Assembly: GCA_016213735.1 (NCBI GenBank)
Contig: JACQZU010000016.1
Span: 1-64,000 of the forward strand
Direction: 5' to 3'
DNA length: 64,000 bases
Origin: Acidobacteriota bacterium
Lineage (GTDB): Bacteria > Acidobacteriota > Holophagae > Holophagales > Holophagaceae
Below, in pieces: positions 51,650 through 61,655 of this stretch. The stretch's first letter is position 1; the number at the start of each line of letters is the position of its first letter. The notes beneath the pieces are model-generated. The model saw only the letters and a list, made by a program, of their open reading frames with translations, did not search any database and had not been told where the DNA came from. Position numbers and translations under genes: made by a program.

Positions 51650-53134
51650 ATGATTCATCTGGACGGGGAGCACCTGGACGCGGCCTCGCTGGCCCGCATT
51701 GCCCAGGGCGAGGCTGTCTCCTTGGATTCCGCCGCCCTTGAACGGGTCGCCGAAAACCGGCGGGTCATCGACCGCATCCTCGCGGAAGGGCGCACCGTCT
51801 ACGGCATCAACACCGGGTTCGGCCAGTTCGCCACGGTGGTGATCCCCCCCGAACAGCTGGCCCGCCTCCAGCTCAACCTGGTCCGCAGCCACGCCGCGGG
51901 AGTGGGAGAGCCCCTCGGGCAGGGCCAGACCCGGGCCCTGATGGCTGCCCGGATCAACTGCCTGTTGCGGGGCTTCTCTGGCATCCGGCCCGAGCCCGTC
52001 CAGCTCCTGGCCGCCTGCCTCAATCGCGGCGTCCTGCCGGTGGTGCCGAGCCAGGGCAGCGTGGGGGCCAGCGGGGACCTCGCCCCCCTGGCCCACGTGG
52101 CCCTGCTCCTGGTGGGGGAGGGGCGCGCCTGGTCCGGCACGGGCACCCAGCCGGGCGGGGAGGCCCTCGCCGGCGCCGGCCTCGCGCCGGTCGCCCTTCA
52201 GCCGAAGGAAGGTCTGGCCCTCATCAATGGGACCCAATTCATCACCGCCCTGGGCTGTCTCTCCGTGGCCCGCCTCCTCCGTCTGGTGCCCATGGCGGAG
52301 GAAATCGCGGCCCTCAGCCTGGAGGCCCTCCGGGGTTCCCGGGCGGCCTTCGACCCCCGCATCCACCAGGCCAGGCCCCACCCGGGCCAGGTGGAGAGCG
52401 CGGCCCGCATGCGGGACCTGCTGGGCCCCCTCAGCGAGATCTCCGAGAGCCACCGGGACTGCCACCGGGTGCAGGACGCCTACAGCCTTCGCTGCGTTCC
52501 GCAGGTCCACGGCGTGGCCCGGGAAGCCCTCGCCTTTTCGCAATCGATCCTGGAGCGGGAGCTGAATTCGGCCACCGACAACCCCATGATCTTCACGGAC
52601 ACCCAGGAATCCCGCAGCGGGGGCAACTTCCACGGACAGTACCCGGCCTTCGCCTGCGACGTGTTGGCCATGGCGGTCTGCGACCTGGCCAGCATGTCCG
52701 AGCGGCGCCAGGAGCGCCTGGTGAACCCCGCCTATTCAGACCTGCCCGCCTTCCTGACCCGCCAGGGCGGCCTGGAGTCGGGTTTCATGATGGCCCATGT
52801 CACCAGCGCGGCCCTCGTCAGCGAGATGAAGCTGCTGGCCCACCCCGCCAGCGTGGACAGCATCCCCACCAGCGCCGGGAAGGAGGATCACGTGAGCATG
52901 GGCCCCATCGCCGCACGCAAGCTGTCCCGGGCGGTGGACGCCCTGGAGCAGGTGCTCGCCATCGAGGCCCGAATGGCTCTGGAAGGGGTGCGCATCCTGG
53001 GACTGAAGGCGGCCCCCGGCCTGGATCCCCTCGTGGAAGGCCTGGCCCGCGCCTGTCCGCCCTGGGAGGACCGGCCCATGCACGAGGAAATCGAACGCTG
53101 CGTGGAGGCCCTGAGGGTCCACGCAGCGTCCTGA
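51650..53134 (+). CDS. hutH: Histidine ammonia-lyase
   Basis: This enzyme deaminates L-histidine to trans-urocanate, the first step of histidine catabolism. The 494-residue protein has the autocatalytic MIO triad Ala140-Ser141-Gly142 (GSVGASGDLAPL), YGINTGFGQF near residues 51-60, and SATDNPMIF with GGNFHGQYPA. The later QERLVNP and TSAGKEDHVSMG are also typical. ATG 51650 (MIHLDGEHL) follows gcgaggtcggc and fits family N-termini better than GTG/ATG codons further upstream. No hutU, hutI or hutG is present. Confidence 0.95.
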   Translation: MIHLDGEHLDAASLARIAQGEAVSLDSAALERVAENRRVIDRILAEGRTVYGINTGFGQFATVVIPPEQLARLQLNLVRSHAAGVGEPLGQGQTRALMAARINCLLRGFSGIRPEPVQLLAACLNRGVLPVVPSQGSVGASGDLAPLAHVALLLVGEGRAWSGTGTQPGGEALAGAGLAPVALQPKEGLALINGTQFITALGCLSVARLLRLVPMAEEIAALSLEALRGSRAAFDPRIHQARPHPGQVESAARMRDLLGPLSEISESHRDCHRVQDAYSLRCVPQVHGVAREALAFSQSILERELNSATDNPMIFTDTQESRSGGNFHGQYPAFACDVLAMAVCDLASMSERRQERLVNPAYSDLPAFLTRQGGLESGFMMAHVTSAALVSEMKLLAHPASVDSIPTSAGKEDHVSMGPIAARKLSRAVDALEQVLAIEARMALEGVRILGLKAAPGLDPLVEGLARACPPWEDRPMHEEIERCVEALRVHAAS

Positions 53135-53281
53135 AATTCCCGGCCTGGCAGGGGCCCTCCCCCGCCCGAACCACGCGCCACGCCTGGAGTTCCGGGCCTC
53201 CGGCCTCTTGACGGATCGTCCCGTCCACCGTGGAATGGATGGGATTCCATACCAATTGATCTGATGACCCCGGGGGCTCCC

Positions 53282-55060
53282 ATGGCACACCCGAAAGAAG
53301 ACCCCTCCACGTCCTCGTCGGCCCCAGCCCCTTCCCTTGAAACCCGCCTGGAGTCCATGACCCCCCGTCTTGCCGCCCTGGAGGCCAGGGTGGCGGCCCT
53401 GGAGGGCGGCTTGGCCCCGGGCCCGGAATTGCCGACGCCCGAAGCTTCCCGGGCCGAGCCTGAAGCGGTCCCGGCCGCAAGGCCCGCGGAGGGCACCTTC
53501 GCGATGTTGGGTTACGCGGGCCGCGCCTTCCTGGCCCTGGCCGGGGCCTTCCTGATACGAAGTGTCACAGAGTCGGGCATGATCCCCGGACCCGCTGGAG
53601 TGGCCCTGGGCTTTTTCTATGCCGGGCTCTGGGCGGTGCTGGCGGACCGGACCGGACGCCGGGGCCGCCCCGTGGGCGCGGCCTTCTTCACGGCCACCGC
53701 CGCCCTCATCGCCCTGCCCCTGCTGGGTGAGGCCACCCTCAAGATGGCGGTCCTGCCTCCCGGGCTGGCGGCCGGGATGCTGCTGCTCATCGGGGCGGGC
53801 CTGCTGGCGGTGTCCTGGCGCTGCGAACTCAAGGGCATGGCCTGGACCACGCTTCTGGGGAGCCTGGCTTCGGGCTTCGTGCTGATGACCGGCACCCGGG
53901 CGGTGGAGGCCTTCAGCGCCGTCTTCCTGGTCGGGGGGGTGGGGGTCCTCTGGCTCACCTATGGCCGCCGCTGGCACGGCCTCCGCTGGCCCGCGGCCTT
54001 CGCCGCGGACCTCGCGGTTCTGGTGCTCACCCTGCTGGCGGCCTGGCCCGGGGGTCCCCCCGAGGCCTACAAATCGCTCCAGCCCTGGCGGGTTCTCCCC
54101 CTCACCCTGGCCCTCCTCCTGCTCTACCTCGGCAGCTTCGTGGCGCGCATCCTCCGGCAGCGCCGGGATGTCAGTTCCTTCGAGGCCGTGCAATCCACCC
54201 TGGTGCTGCTGCTGGGCATCGGAGGGGCGGCCCGGGTGGCCCACGCCTGGGGAATCTCCACGGCGCTGATCGGCGTTCCCGCCGCCCTCGCCGGCCTCGC
54301 CTGTTACGGGGTGGCCTTCGCCTTCGTCGCCCGGGACGGCGAGGAGCGAAGCCCCAATTTCCTCTTCTTCACGACCCTGGCCCTGGCTTGCATGCTCGGA
54401 GGGCTCCCCCTCACCATCGGCCCGGATCCAGGGGCCTGGGTGTTCCTGATGCTGGGGATCCTGGCCGGCGGCCTGGGGCTCCGCTTCCGGCGCAGGACCC
54501 TGCAGGCCCACGGCCTGGTCTACCTGGCGGCCTGCGCCTGGGCCAGCGGGGTCCTGCGGGCCACCTGGCAGGATTTCACGGCCCCGAGGCTCCCGGAATC
54601 CCTTCCCGGGTTGGCCGTCTCGGTGGTCCTGGGGGTGGCCCTGGCAGCTCTCCACGGCGCGGACGTGGAGACCCGCCCCGAAGGCGAGGAGCCCTGGCAC
54701 GGCCGCCTCATCCCCGCCGCAGGAGCCTTCTTCGCGGCCCTGGTCCTCGGCGGGCTGGCCCTCAGGGTGCTGGGATCGCTCCTGCCGGGGGTGGCCGCCG
54801 ATCCCGGGGGCCTCGCCTGCCTTCGCAGCTTCGTTCTCTCCGGCTCCTCCCTCGCGCTGGCCGAGCTTTCCCGGAGGGAGCCCCGGACCGAGCTCCGCTG
54901 GCTGGTCTACCCCCTGCTGGGGGCCTCGGCCGTCAAGCTTATGCTCGAGGACTTGCCCAACGGCCGGCCTGCAACCCTGTTCCCGGCCTTCGCCATCTTC
55001 GGGCTCGCCCTGCTCTTCGCGCCCCGCCTCCTCAGGGGGAACCGGGCCGAGGACCCCTGA
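53282..55060 (+). CDS. Large polytopic membrane protein, DUF2339-like
   Basis: A 592-residue protein. An N-terminal heptad-like helix (LETRLESMTPRLAALEARVAALEGG) and a Pro/Ala linker precede about 15 hydrophobic segments with little loop between them. The layout (coiled coil, then many short helices, GYAGRAFLALAGAFLIRSV at the start of the membrane part) resembles DUF2339 proteins, whose function is unknown. The C-terminal LRWLVYPLLGASAVKLMLEDL also fits. The start could be ATG 53264. A region of about 150 bases before it contains no gene. Confidence 0.75.
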   Translation: MAHPKEDPSTSSSAPAPSLETRLESMTPRLAALEARVAALEGGLAPGPELPTPEASRAEPEAVPAARPAEGTFAMLGYAGRAFLALAGAFLIRSVTESGMIPGPAGVALGFFYAGLWAVLADRTGRRGRPVGAAFFTATAALIALPLLGEATLKMAVLPPGLAAGMLLLIGAGLLAVSWRCELKGMAWTTLLGSLASGFVLMTGTRAVEAFSAVFLVGGVGVLWLTYGRRWHGLRWPAAFAADLAVLVLTLLAAWPGGPPEAYKSLQPWRVLPLTLALLLLYLGSFVARILRQRRDVSSFEAVQSTLVLLLGIGGAARVAHAWGISTALIGVPAALAGLACYGVAFAFVARDGEERSPNFLFFTTLALACMLGGLPLTIGPDPGAWVFLMLGILAGGLGLRFRRRTLQAHGLVYLAACAWASGVLRATWQDFTAPRLPESLPGLAVSVVLGVALAALHGADVETRPEGEEPWHGRLIPAAGAFFAALVLGGLALRVLGSLLPGVAADPGGLACLRSFVLSGSSLALAELSRREPRTELRWLVYPLLGASAVKLMLEDLPNGRPATLFPAFAIFGLALLFAPRLLRGNRAEDP

Positions 55061-55151
55061 AGGACGCTTCCCGACCGATCCTGATCGGAAAAACCCGCCC
55101 TCATCCCTGTGCACCCGGGCCGCGATTGGGTAGCGTGGGGGAGAGGTTTGC

Positions 55152-55823
55152 ATGACACCTTGGCGTCAGGCCTGCGAGGAGGCCCTCCGCAGGCATTCGG
55201 AAGCGGATGCGATCCGGGCCTGGGGCTTCTCCCGGGAGGCCTCCGGGGGAAGCCGGGCGCCATTCAACTACCGCCTTGAGCACAGCCGGGCGGTGGTGAA
55301 GCTGGCCCGGTGGCTCTGCCCCCGGGTGGGGGCGGACCTCGAGGTGGTGGAATGCGCCGCGTGGCTCCACGACGCCACGAAAAGCCTCGGGCACGGCGCG
55401 GAGCGGGACTGCCACGCCCAGGAGGCCGCGGAGGCGGCGGAGGCCATCCTCGAAGGAACCGACTTCCCCCGCGGGAAGGTGGAGGCTGTTCGCAGCGCCA
55501 TCCGGCACCACGTGGGCCTCAGGCTGGCCCATCGCCTCGAACCCCTCGAGGCCGCCGTCCTCTGGGACTGCGACAAGCTCAGCAAAATAGGGGCGGCGAG
55601 CCTGGTCCATTTCACCTGCGTGGCGGGCGCCTTCCAGGCGATCGAGACCGGGGACATCCTTCGCCGCGGCCAGGCGTGGCTGGACCTGGCGGAGGGCATC
55701 GCGGAAAGCATGAACACCGAACCAGCCCGGATCGAAGCGGGCCGGCGCCTCGAATTCCTCAAGCGCCACTACGAACAGCTCGCCCGCGAATGGGCCGACC
55801 CCACGGAGCCGTGTCCGACATGA
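55152..55823 (+). CDS. HD-domain metal-dependent phosphohydrolase-like protein
   Basis: A 223-residue cytoplasmic protein with an HD-superfamily core: the His in YRLEHSRAVVKLARWL, the HD pair in CAAWLHDATKSLGHG, the His in AIRHHVGLR, and the late Asp in LWDCDKLSKIG. Family members cleave phosphate esters, often of nucleotides; the substrate here is unknown. gagaggtttgc precedes ATG 55152. The stop overlaps the ATG of the HEAT protein by ATGA, making it the first gene of a four-gene coupled operon ending with a histidine kinase. Confidence 0.82.
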   Translation: MTPWRQACEEALRRHSEADAIRAWGFSREASGGSRAPFNYRLEHSRAVVKLARWLCPRVGADLEVVECAAWLHDATKSLGHGAERDCHAQEAAEAAEAILEGTDFPRGKVEAVRSAIRHHVGLRLAHRLEPLEAAVLWDCDKLSKIGAASLVHFTCVAGAFQAIETGDILRRGQAWLDLAEGIAESMNTEPARIEAGRRLEFLKRHYEQLAREWADPTEPCPT

Positions 55824-58132
55824 GCACCGGGAATTTCCTCGAACTCGTCCAGACCCTGCAGATGGCCATCAAGAACCTGCAGATGTACACCGCGGCCCAT
55901 CCCCGGAGCCAGGGCGCGCTGACCGCCGCCCACGGGGCTTTCACCACATGGCTTGCCTCGGCCCCGAGGATCCACGTGGCCGCCTCGGCGAGCAAGATCT
56001 TCGTGGACGGTCAGCCCGCCGAGGGCGCCAGCGTCCACCTCGGGGCCCTGTTCCGCCAGATGAGCGAACGCCAGATCATGGGCTTTGTGGTGAAACGGGG
56101 GGCTTCCGAAGAGGAGATCCACGCCCTGCTCCAACTCTTCATCCTCAAGCCCGCGAAGATCCAGACCCTCGGAGGCCCGGAGCGGGTCCTGGCGGATCAA
56201 GGAGTCCGGAACGTGGAGATCACGCAGACGCGATACGAAGTCGTGCGGGAAGGCGAAGGGGGGGACGACGATGGCCGGGGTCCGGCGGAACGTCCGAGGT
56301 CCAGTCCGGGAGAGGGGGATGGGCTGCGCGATGCCCCGGTGGAACTCGACCTCGACGCCGATCTCTCCATCGACCTGGACCCTCAGAAGCTCTTCGGGAA
56401 GTGGCAGGAAGGCCTCGGCAAGCTTCTGGGGTCCGCCCGGGGGGAGGGCGCGGCGTGTTTCAAGGTCAACCTGGCTGGACTCGGGGGCCTGGCCCAGGAG
56501 CTGGGACTGGGGGATTCCTTCCCCTCTCCGGCCGTGGTGGAGTCGTTGCGGAAGAGCCTGCTCGCCCTGGACCCGAGGAGTCAGTTGTCGGTGCTGGCCA
56601 GCATGGGCACCCTCTCGGACGCCCCCCAGGGACTCCGGATGGCCCTCCAGGCCCTGTCGGGAGAGCTGTTCTCGCGGGCCGCGAGGGCCATGCTCGCCGA
56701 GGGCACACCCTGGGAGGCCATGAAGGATTCCCTCCTGGACATCCTCCTGGCCAGCCCCCAGCGCGAGGCCATGCTCACCGCCTTTGGCGCCATGCTGAAG
56801 GCCAGCGGCCTGGACCCGGGCCGCATCCAGGCCATGCTCCAGCAGCTGGACTGGGACCGCCTCAGCCTGGAATCCAAGATCCAGAAGGTTCAGCACGAGA
56901 AGGGCTTCTACCAGCTCTCTTCCGATCAAACCCTCCGATTCCTCCAGGAGCTCCTGGAGAAGGGACGGGACGAGGCCTTCCTCCGGATCCTGGACGACAT
57001 CGTGGCCGGCATGACCTCGGAGGACCCCGGCCCCCGGCAGAACGTCGCGGAGCTGCTCCTCGGCATCGCCCACTGGATCCTGGACCCGGGCCTCCCCGAG
57101 GGGGCGGAGGGCGCCTTGCTGGACGCCTTCAAAGGGAATTTCGGCTGGGAGCCCCTTCCACACATCCACCACCTCACCACCGAAGGCCTGGGGGCCCTCT
57201 TGGCTTCCCTGGTCTACCGAGGGGAGCTGGGCCAGGCCCAGGCCCTCTTCAGCGAATTGCAGGACCTCGTGGCCTTCCATGACAACGAGGAGCCTGCCGA
57301 GTGGCGCACCCGGGCGCTGGGACGGCTCTTCGAACGGCTCTGCCAGGACGACCTGGTCGACCGGACCGCCCGGGAGGTGGTGGAAGGAGGGGCGGACCGC
57401 ATGCTCACCGAGTTCGTCCCCTACCTCGGTTTCCTCGGTGCACCCGGTGCCGAAGGATTGGTGCGCCGTCTGGCCGAGGAACCCGACCGGCACCGCCGAG
57501 CCCGAATCATGGAAGGGATCCGGGCCACAGGGGCCAATTCTCTGGACTCCCTGCGAAGCTCCCTGGGGTCCTCCACCTGGTTCCTGGTGCGGAACGCCCT
57601 GAACCTTCTGGGGGAACTGGGGGATGCCAGCATGCTGCCCGAGGTCCAGGCCTGCCTGCGCCACAAGGACGGACGGGTGCGTCGGGCCGCGGTGCGGGCC
57701 GCCTGGAAGCTCGCGGGCCCCGCGGCGGAGAAAGCCCTGGTCCCGCTGCTCCCCCAGGCAGACCCCGACACGCAGCTGGAGGTGCTCTTCGTCCTAGGCC
57801 AGATCCGGTCCGCGGCGGCCATCCCCGCGGTGGCGGCCCTGGCCCTGGACGGACGGGCGACACCGAGGATCCGTCTCAAGGCGGTGGAGGTGCTGGGGCA
57901 GACGGCCCACGAGGGGGCCCTGGCCGGGCTGACCGAGATCCTGCGCATGAAAGGCTTCTCCTTCCTGGCCACCCCGGCTGAATCTCCGGAGCTTCGCCTG
58001 GCGGCCGCCAAGGCCATGGCCACCATTGGGACGCCCGCCGCCCGGGCCGCGCTGAAGCGGGCCGCCGAAGCCGCGCCCAAGGGACCCGACCGCTCGGCCT
58101 TGGAAACCGTCCTCTGGGAAATGAAATCTTGA
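55820..58132 (+). CDS. HEAT-repeat protein I, 770 residues
   Basis: A soluble helical protein. Residues about 1-110 (FLELVQTLQMAIKNLQMYTAAHP, later ASASKIFVDGQPAEG) form an N-terminal domain shared with the next gene and similar to those of HEAT and HD-GYP proteins in Deltaproteobacteria, as I recall them. A variable acidic linker (about 150-180, LDLDADLSIDLDP) follows. From about residue 560 there are HEAT/PBS-lyase-like repeats: LLGELGDASMLPEVQACLRHKDGRVRRAAVRA, VLGQIRSAAAIPAVAALALDG and AMATIGTPAARAALKRA in turn. Such proteins are scaffolds. It is coupled to the HD gene by ATGA and precedes a paralogue by 112 bases. Confidence 0.8.
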   Translation: MSTGNFLELVQTLQMAIKNLQMYTAAHPRSQGALTAAHGAFTTWLASAPRIHVAASASKIFVDGQPAEGASVHLGALFRQMSERQIMGFVVKRGASEEEIHALLQLFILKPAKIQTLGGPERVLADQGVRNVEITQTRYEVVREGEGGDDDGRGPAERPRSSPGEGDGLRDAPVELDLDADLSIDLDPQKLFGKWQEGLGKLLGSARGEGAACFKVNLAGLGGLAQELGLGDSFPSPAVVESLRKSLLALDPRSQLSVLASMGTLSDAPQGLRMALQALSGELFSRAARAMLAEGTPWEAMKDSLLDILLASPQREAMLTAFGAMLKASGLDPGRIQAMLQQLDWDRLSLESKIQKVQHEKGFYQLSSDQTLRFLQELLEKGRDEAFLRILDDIVAGMTSEDPGPRQNVAELLLGIAHWILDPGLPEGAEGALLDAFKGNFGWEPLPHIHHLTTEGLGALLASLVYRGELGQAQALFSELQDLVAFHDNEEPAEWRTRALGRLFERLCQDDLVDRTAREVVEGGADRMLTEFVPYLGFLGAPGAEGLVRRLAEEPDRHRRARIMEGIRATGANSLDSLRSSLGSSTWFLVRNALNLLGELGDASMLPEVQACLRHKDGRVRRAAVRAAWKLAGPAAEKALVPLLPQADPDTQLEVLFVLGQIRSAAAIPAVAALALDGRATPRIRLKAVEVLGQTAHEGALAGLTEILRMKGFSFLATPAESPELRLAAAKAMATIGTPAARAALKRAAEAAPKGPDRSALETVLWEMKS

Positions 58133-58244
58133 ACCCTTGGCCCGCGACCAGCTTTCGGAGGGGGGCCCCCCGGCCTTGTGAGAGAATCCAGGCCATGATC
58201 CCGGCGGTCCCACCGTGCCCTCGGCCGGCCCCGATGGTGCCGCG

Positions 58245-60542
58245 ATGACGCGGATGCAGTCCCTCATCGCGCTCACCGAGCTCCTCCACCGCGCCCTCAA
58301 GGCCCAGTCCCACTACGCCCAGGAACATCCCCAGGCCCGCCACAGCCTCGAGGAGGCCCACGCGACCCTGCGGGGGCTGCTACAGGAGGAGAGCCCCCTG
58401 GTGCTTCAGTGCGGGCAAGGACGAATCCTTTTCCAGGGCCAGGCCCTGGACGCGAGCCCGGTGGCGGTGCAGGCGCTGGCCCGGGACCTCGAGGCACGGG
58501 GTTTCGGGGGGCTGGTCTTCCACCAGGGAATCGACGCCGACGAACTCCAGCTGCTCTTCTTCGCTCTCCAGCTGAAGCCCCAGCGGCTGTCCGAAATGGG
58601 GGGCCCGAAGAGCCTCCTGCCCGACGATGGCCACCTGCGGGTGCTGGACACCGAATCCCCCGTCCTGGCCAGCCAGGGCCCCGATCCGAACGGATCGGAA
58701 ACCCCGGATGCCCTGCCGCACATGGAAGGACCCCTGCCCGCGGTGGTTCTGGCGGACGAACTGCGCCGGCGCTTTTCCGCCCTCATCCAGAAGACCGCGG
58801 CCCCCCCCAAGCGCACCTTCCACATGCCCTGGACCAGCGAGCACCGCGAGGTGATGAAGAAACACGGCCTGAAGGTCCCGGACTTCGGCGCCATGGCCGG
58901 GACGGGCGTGGACCTGAACCTGGGGAAACTCGATCCCGTGGGGCTTCGGGAGGTCCTCCGCACCGCCTTCTCCCTTCTCAGCCCCCTCGAGCAGGGCGCG
59001 GTGCTTCTCGGGATGGCCACCTTTCCGGCGGACGAACAGGCCCTCCGCCGCGCCCTGGACTACCTCGGCCCCGAACTCCTGGCCCAGGTGACCGCCCACG
59101 TTCACGTCAGTTCGCGTCCTTCGCGCTTCGAGTTGGCCCTCCTGGTGGCTTCCCTGCTGCAGTGCGTGAAGGATCGGGACCTGTCCCTGGAGGCCATCCG
59201 GGGGCGATTGCAATTCGAGGGATGGAGCCTCCACGAGGTGGACCAGCTGCGCGAGGCCATCCTCTGGGAGTGCCAGGGCACCGATACCAAGATGCAGCAG
59301 GGATTGGCGGACCGGGGCCTTTTCGAGTTGGACCCCCAGCAGGTGATGATCCTCATCCGCCAGATCGTTCGCGGGAAACGCTACCCCGCCCTCCAGGACC
59401 TCCTCGGGCAGCTCGAGGTGGGCATCGCCAGCCCCCAGCCGGAACGGCGACGGCAAGCCAGCGAGATCCTCGCGGACCTCGCGGAATGCATCGACGAGCC
59501 CGGCCTGCCCTCGGACCTGGAAACGAAAATGCACCGGATGATCCACGGGCACCTGGCCTCCGAGATCGAGGCCCAGGCCCTGGTCTGGAGCTGCCAGGGG
59601 ATGGAATCCCTCCTCGGCCACTGGATCCGCTCGGGCCGTTTCGACGGCGTGTACCGCGAGATCGTGGCCCTCAACGAACTGGCCCTGGCCCGGGACGCCC
59701 CGGCGCCCCGCCTGCAGGGGCTGCAGGACCTCCTCGCCCGCATGGCCAGCCCCCTCAACATGGCCACCCTCGCGCCCCTGCTCCACGAGGACGGGGCCCT
59801 GCTGAGCCTGCCCCAGCTGCACGCCCTTCTCACCCTTCTGGGGCGACCCGCGGCCGCCTACCTGGCGGTATGCCTCGAGATCGAGGAAGATCCCGGCCGG
59901 GCCGTCCAGGTGATGACGGCCCTCCGGGCCATCGGCCGGGCGGCCATTCCCTCCGTCCGGGACCTCCTGGGGTCGGAGAAACCTGGAATCGTGGCCCAGG
60001 CCCTGGTTCTCCTCGGCGAGATAGGCCCCGCGGGATCCCTGGAGGATGTGATCCTCAGCCTCGGGCACCCCGACGTGGGCGTGAAGCGCAGCGCGGTGAG
60101 AACCCTGGCGCACCTCGGAGGCCCCCAGGCGGCCGGGGCCCTCGCGACCTTCTTCCTGTCGGCCGAGCCCTCCCTCCAGATGGATTGCCTGGACGCCTTC
60201 GTGACCCTCCGGGACCCGGCCCCGGTGCACGTCCTGGGGGATTTCCTCCGCACCAGCCGCTCGGGCGACCTGGAAGTGGCCAAGGTGCGCCTGCGGGTCG
60301 TGGAGACCCTGGGGCTCCTGGGCTCCCCGGAAGGAATTCCTGCCCTGGCGGAGATGTTCAAGAAGAAGGGCTTCCTCGGCGGCCGCGAAAGCGAGGGAAT
60401 GCGACTGGCCTCAGCCAAGGCCCTGGCTGGGATCGCCACCCGTGAGGCCCGGGAGGCCATGGCCATGGCTCTGGACAGCGAGAAGGAGGAGGAGGTCCGC
60501 GCGGTCCTCCGCCAATTCCTGGTGGCCGGGGGGGGGACGTGA
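58245..60542 (+). CDS. HEAT-repeat protein II, 765 residues
   Basis: A diverged paralogue of the preceding gene with the same plan. The N-terminal domain is LIALTELLHRALKAQSHYAQEHPQARHSL, then RILFQGQALDASPVAVQALARDLEARG. The middle is helical and unrecognised. C-terminal HEAT/PBS units are LLGEIGPAGSLEDVILSLGHPDVGVKRSAVRTLAHLG, TLGLLGSPEGIPALAEMF and ALAGIATREAREAMAMAL. ATG 58245 is chosen; GTG 58215 is also in frame and neither has a clear Shine-Dalgarno site. The stop overlaps the GTG of the kinase gene by GTGA, so this protein and the kinase are likely made in step and may interact. Confidence 0.8.
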   Translation: MTRMQSLIALTELLHRALKAQSHYAQEHPQARHSLEEAHATLRGLLQEESPLVLQCGQGRILFQGQALDASPVAVQALARDLEARGFGGLVFHQGIDADELQLLFFALQLKPQRLSEMGGPKSLLPDDGHLRVLDTESPVLASQGPDPNGSETPDALPHMEGPLPAVVLADELRRRFSALIQKTAAPPKRTFHMPWTSEHREVMKKHGLKVPDFGAMAGTGVDLNLGKLDPVGLREVLRTAFSLLSPLEQGAVLLGMATFPADEQALRRALDYLGPELLAQVTAHVHVSSRPSRFELALLVASLLQCVKDRDLSLEAIRGRLQFEGWSLHEVDQLREAILWECQGTDTKMQQGLADRGLFELDPQQVMILIRQIVRGKRYPALQDLLGQLEVGIASPQPERRRQASEILADLAECIDEPGLPSDLETKMHRMIHGHLASEIEAQALVWSCQGMESLLGHWIRSGRFDGVYREIVALNELALARDAPAPRLQGLQDLLARMASPLNMATLAPLLHEDGALLSLPQLHALLTLLGRPAAAYLAVCLEIEEDPGRAVQVMTALRAIGRAAIPSVRDLLGSEKPGIVAQALVLLGEIGPAGSLEDVILSLGHPDVGVKRSAVRTLAHLGGPQAAGALATFFLSAEPSLQMDCLDAFVTLRDPAPVHVLGDFLRTSRSGDLEVAKVRLRVVETLGLLGSPEGIPALAEMFKKKGFLGGRESEGMRLASAKALAGIATREAREAMAMALDSEKEEEVRAVLRQFLVAGGGT

Positions 60543-61609
60543 GCTCCGAGGGAGAGGCCTCCAGGCAGCTCCTGGAGGCCTTTGCGGCCTTCACCACTGT
60601 CTCCGAGCGCCTTCAGACCGAATACCAAGCCCTCCAGGGGCAGCTGGGACAGATCCGCGACGAACTGCAGGCCGTGCTGGAGGCCGTGCCGCTGGCCATC
60701 TGGGTGGTGGACGAAGAGGGTCGCGTCCGCTTCACCAACCGCCCCGGGGGCATGGAGGGAAGTTTCCTCGATGGCCCGGCACCCTGGGAGAGCCGGAGCG
60801 GGAAGGGTCTGCGCCGCTTCCGGGACCCCAGGGGGCGGGACCTCGTGTTCGAGCAGGAACACCGCCCCGCCGGCCGCGGGGAGGTGATCATCCTGCGGGA
60901 CGTCACCGAGCTTCTTCTCCGGGCCCAGCAGGCCACCCGGGAAGAACGGCTCCAGGCCATGGGGATGATGGCCGCCGAACTCGCCCACGAGATCCGGAAC
61001 CCCCTGGGCAGCCTGGCCCTCTTCGCGGGGATGCTGGTGCAAGATCTGGGTGGGCTGCCCGAGCAGGCCGCCTTGGCCCAGCACCTCCTCGAAGGGGTGC
61101 ACCGCCTTAACACCCTGGTCTCGAACGCGCTCACCTTCTCCAGGGATCTCACGCCAAAACCGGCGCGGGTGGACCTGGCCCTCTTCTGGGACGAGGCCCG
61201 CCAGGCCTCGGGAATCCCCGAGGGGATCACCTTGGAGAACGAGCTGCCCCCGGAGGCGAGCTGGATGGCCGACCCAGGGCTCCTTCGCCAGGTGGCCATG
61301 AACCTTCTGCAGAACGCCGCCAAGGCCATGGACGGAACCCCGGCCCCCCGCCTCCGCCTCCAGGGAACCTCGGAGTTCCTGGAGGAGCAGCGGCTCTGGC
61401 ACCTGATCCTTGAGGACAATGGGCGGGGCATCCCCCCTGGGGACCTTTCGAGGGTCTTCGATCCTTTCTACTCGGGCTTCCAGGGGGGCACGGGCCTGGG
61501 CCTGGCCGTCTGCCACCGCATCGTGGTGGCCCATGGCGGACTGCTCTTCCTTGAGAGCGAGGAGGGCCGGGGCACCCGGGTGCACATCCGCCTGCCGGCC
61601 GCCGAATGA
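60539..61609 (+). CDS. PAS-domain sensor histidine kinase, NtrB/ZraS-like
   Basis: A 356-residue cytoplasmic kinase. A short coiled coil (about 10-48) leads into a PAS domain (about 45-125, VPLAIWVVDEEGRVRFTN), then HisKA with His near 150 (AELAHEIRNPLGSL). The ATPase domain has NLLQNAAKAM, DNGRGIP, VFDPFYSGFQGGTGLGLA. The AHEIRNPLGS form is typical of kinases that pair with sigma-54 regulators, but no regulator gene is adjacent. It starts with GTG overlapping the HEAT II stop. Unlike the other kinases here it has no receiver. The HEAT proteins upstream are possible scaffolds or inputs. Confidence 0.92.
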   Translation: MSSEGEASRQLLEAFAAFTTVSERLQTEYQALQGQLGQIRDELQAVLEAVPLAIWVVDEEGRVRFTNRPGGMEGSFLDGPAPWESRSGKGLRRFRDPRGRDLVFEQEHRPAGRGEVIILRDVTELLLRAQQATREERLQAMGMMAAELAHEIRNPLGSLALFAGMLVQDLGGLPEQAALAQHLLEGVHRLNTLVSNALTFSRDLTPKPARVDLALFWDEARQASGIPEGITLENELPPEASWMADPGLLRQVAMNLLQNAAKAMDGTPAPRLRLQGTSEFLEEQRLWHLILEDNGRGIPPGDLSRVFDPFYSGFQGGTGLGLAVCHRIVVAHGGLLFLESEEGRGTRVHIRLPAAE

Positions 61610-61655
61610 TCCGTCCGCGGGGGGATGGGCAGCTGGGGTCCATGAGGCCGACCCC

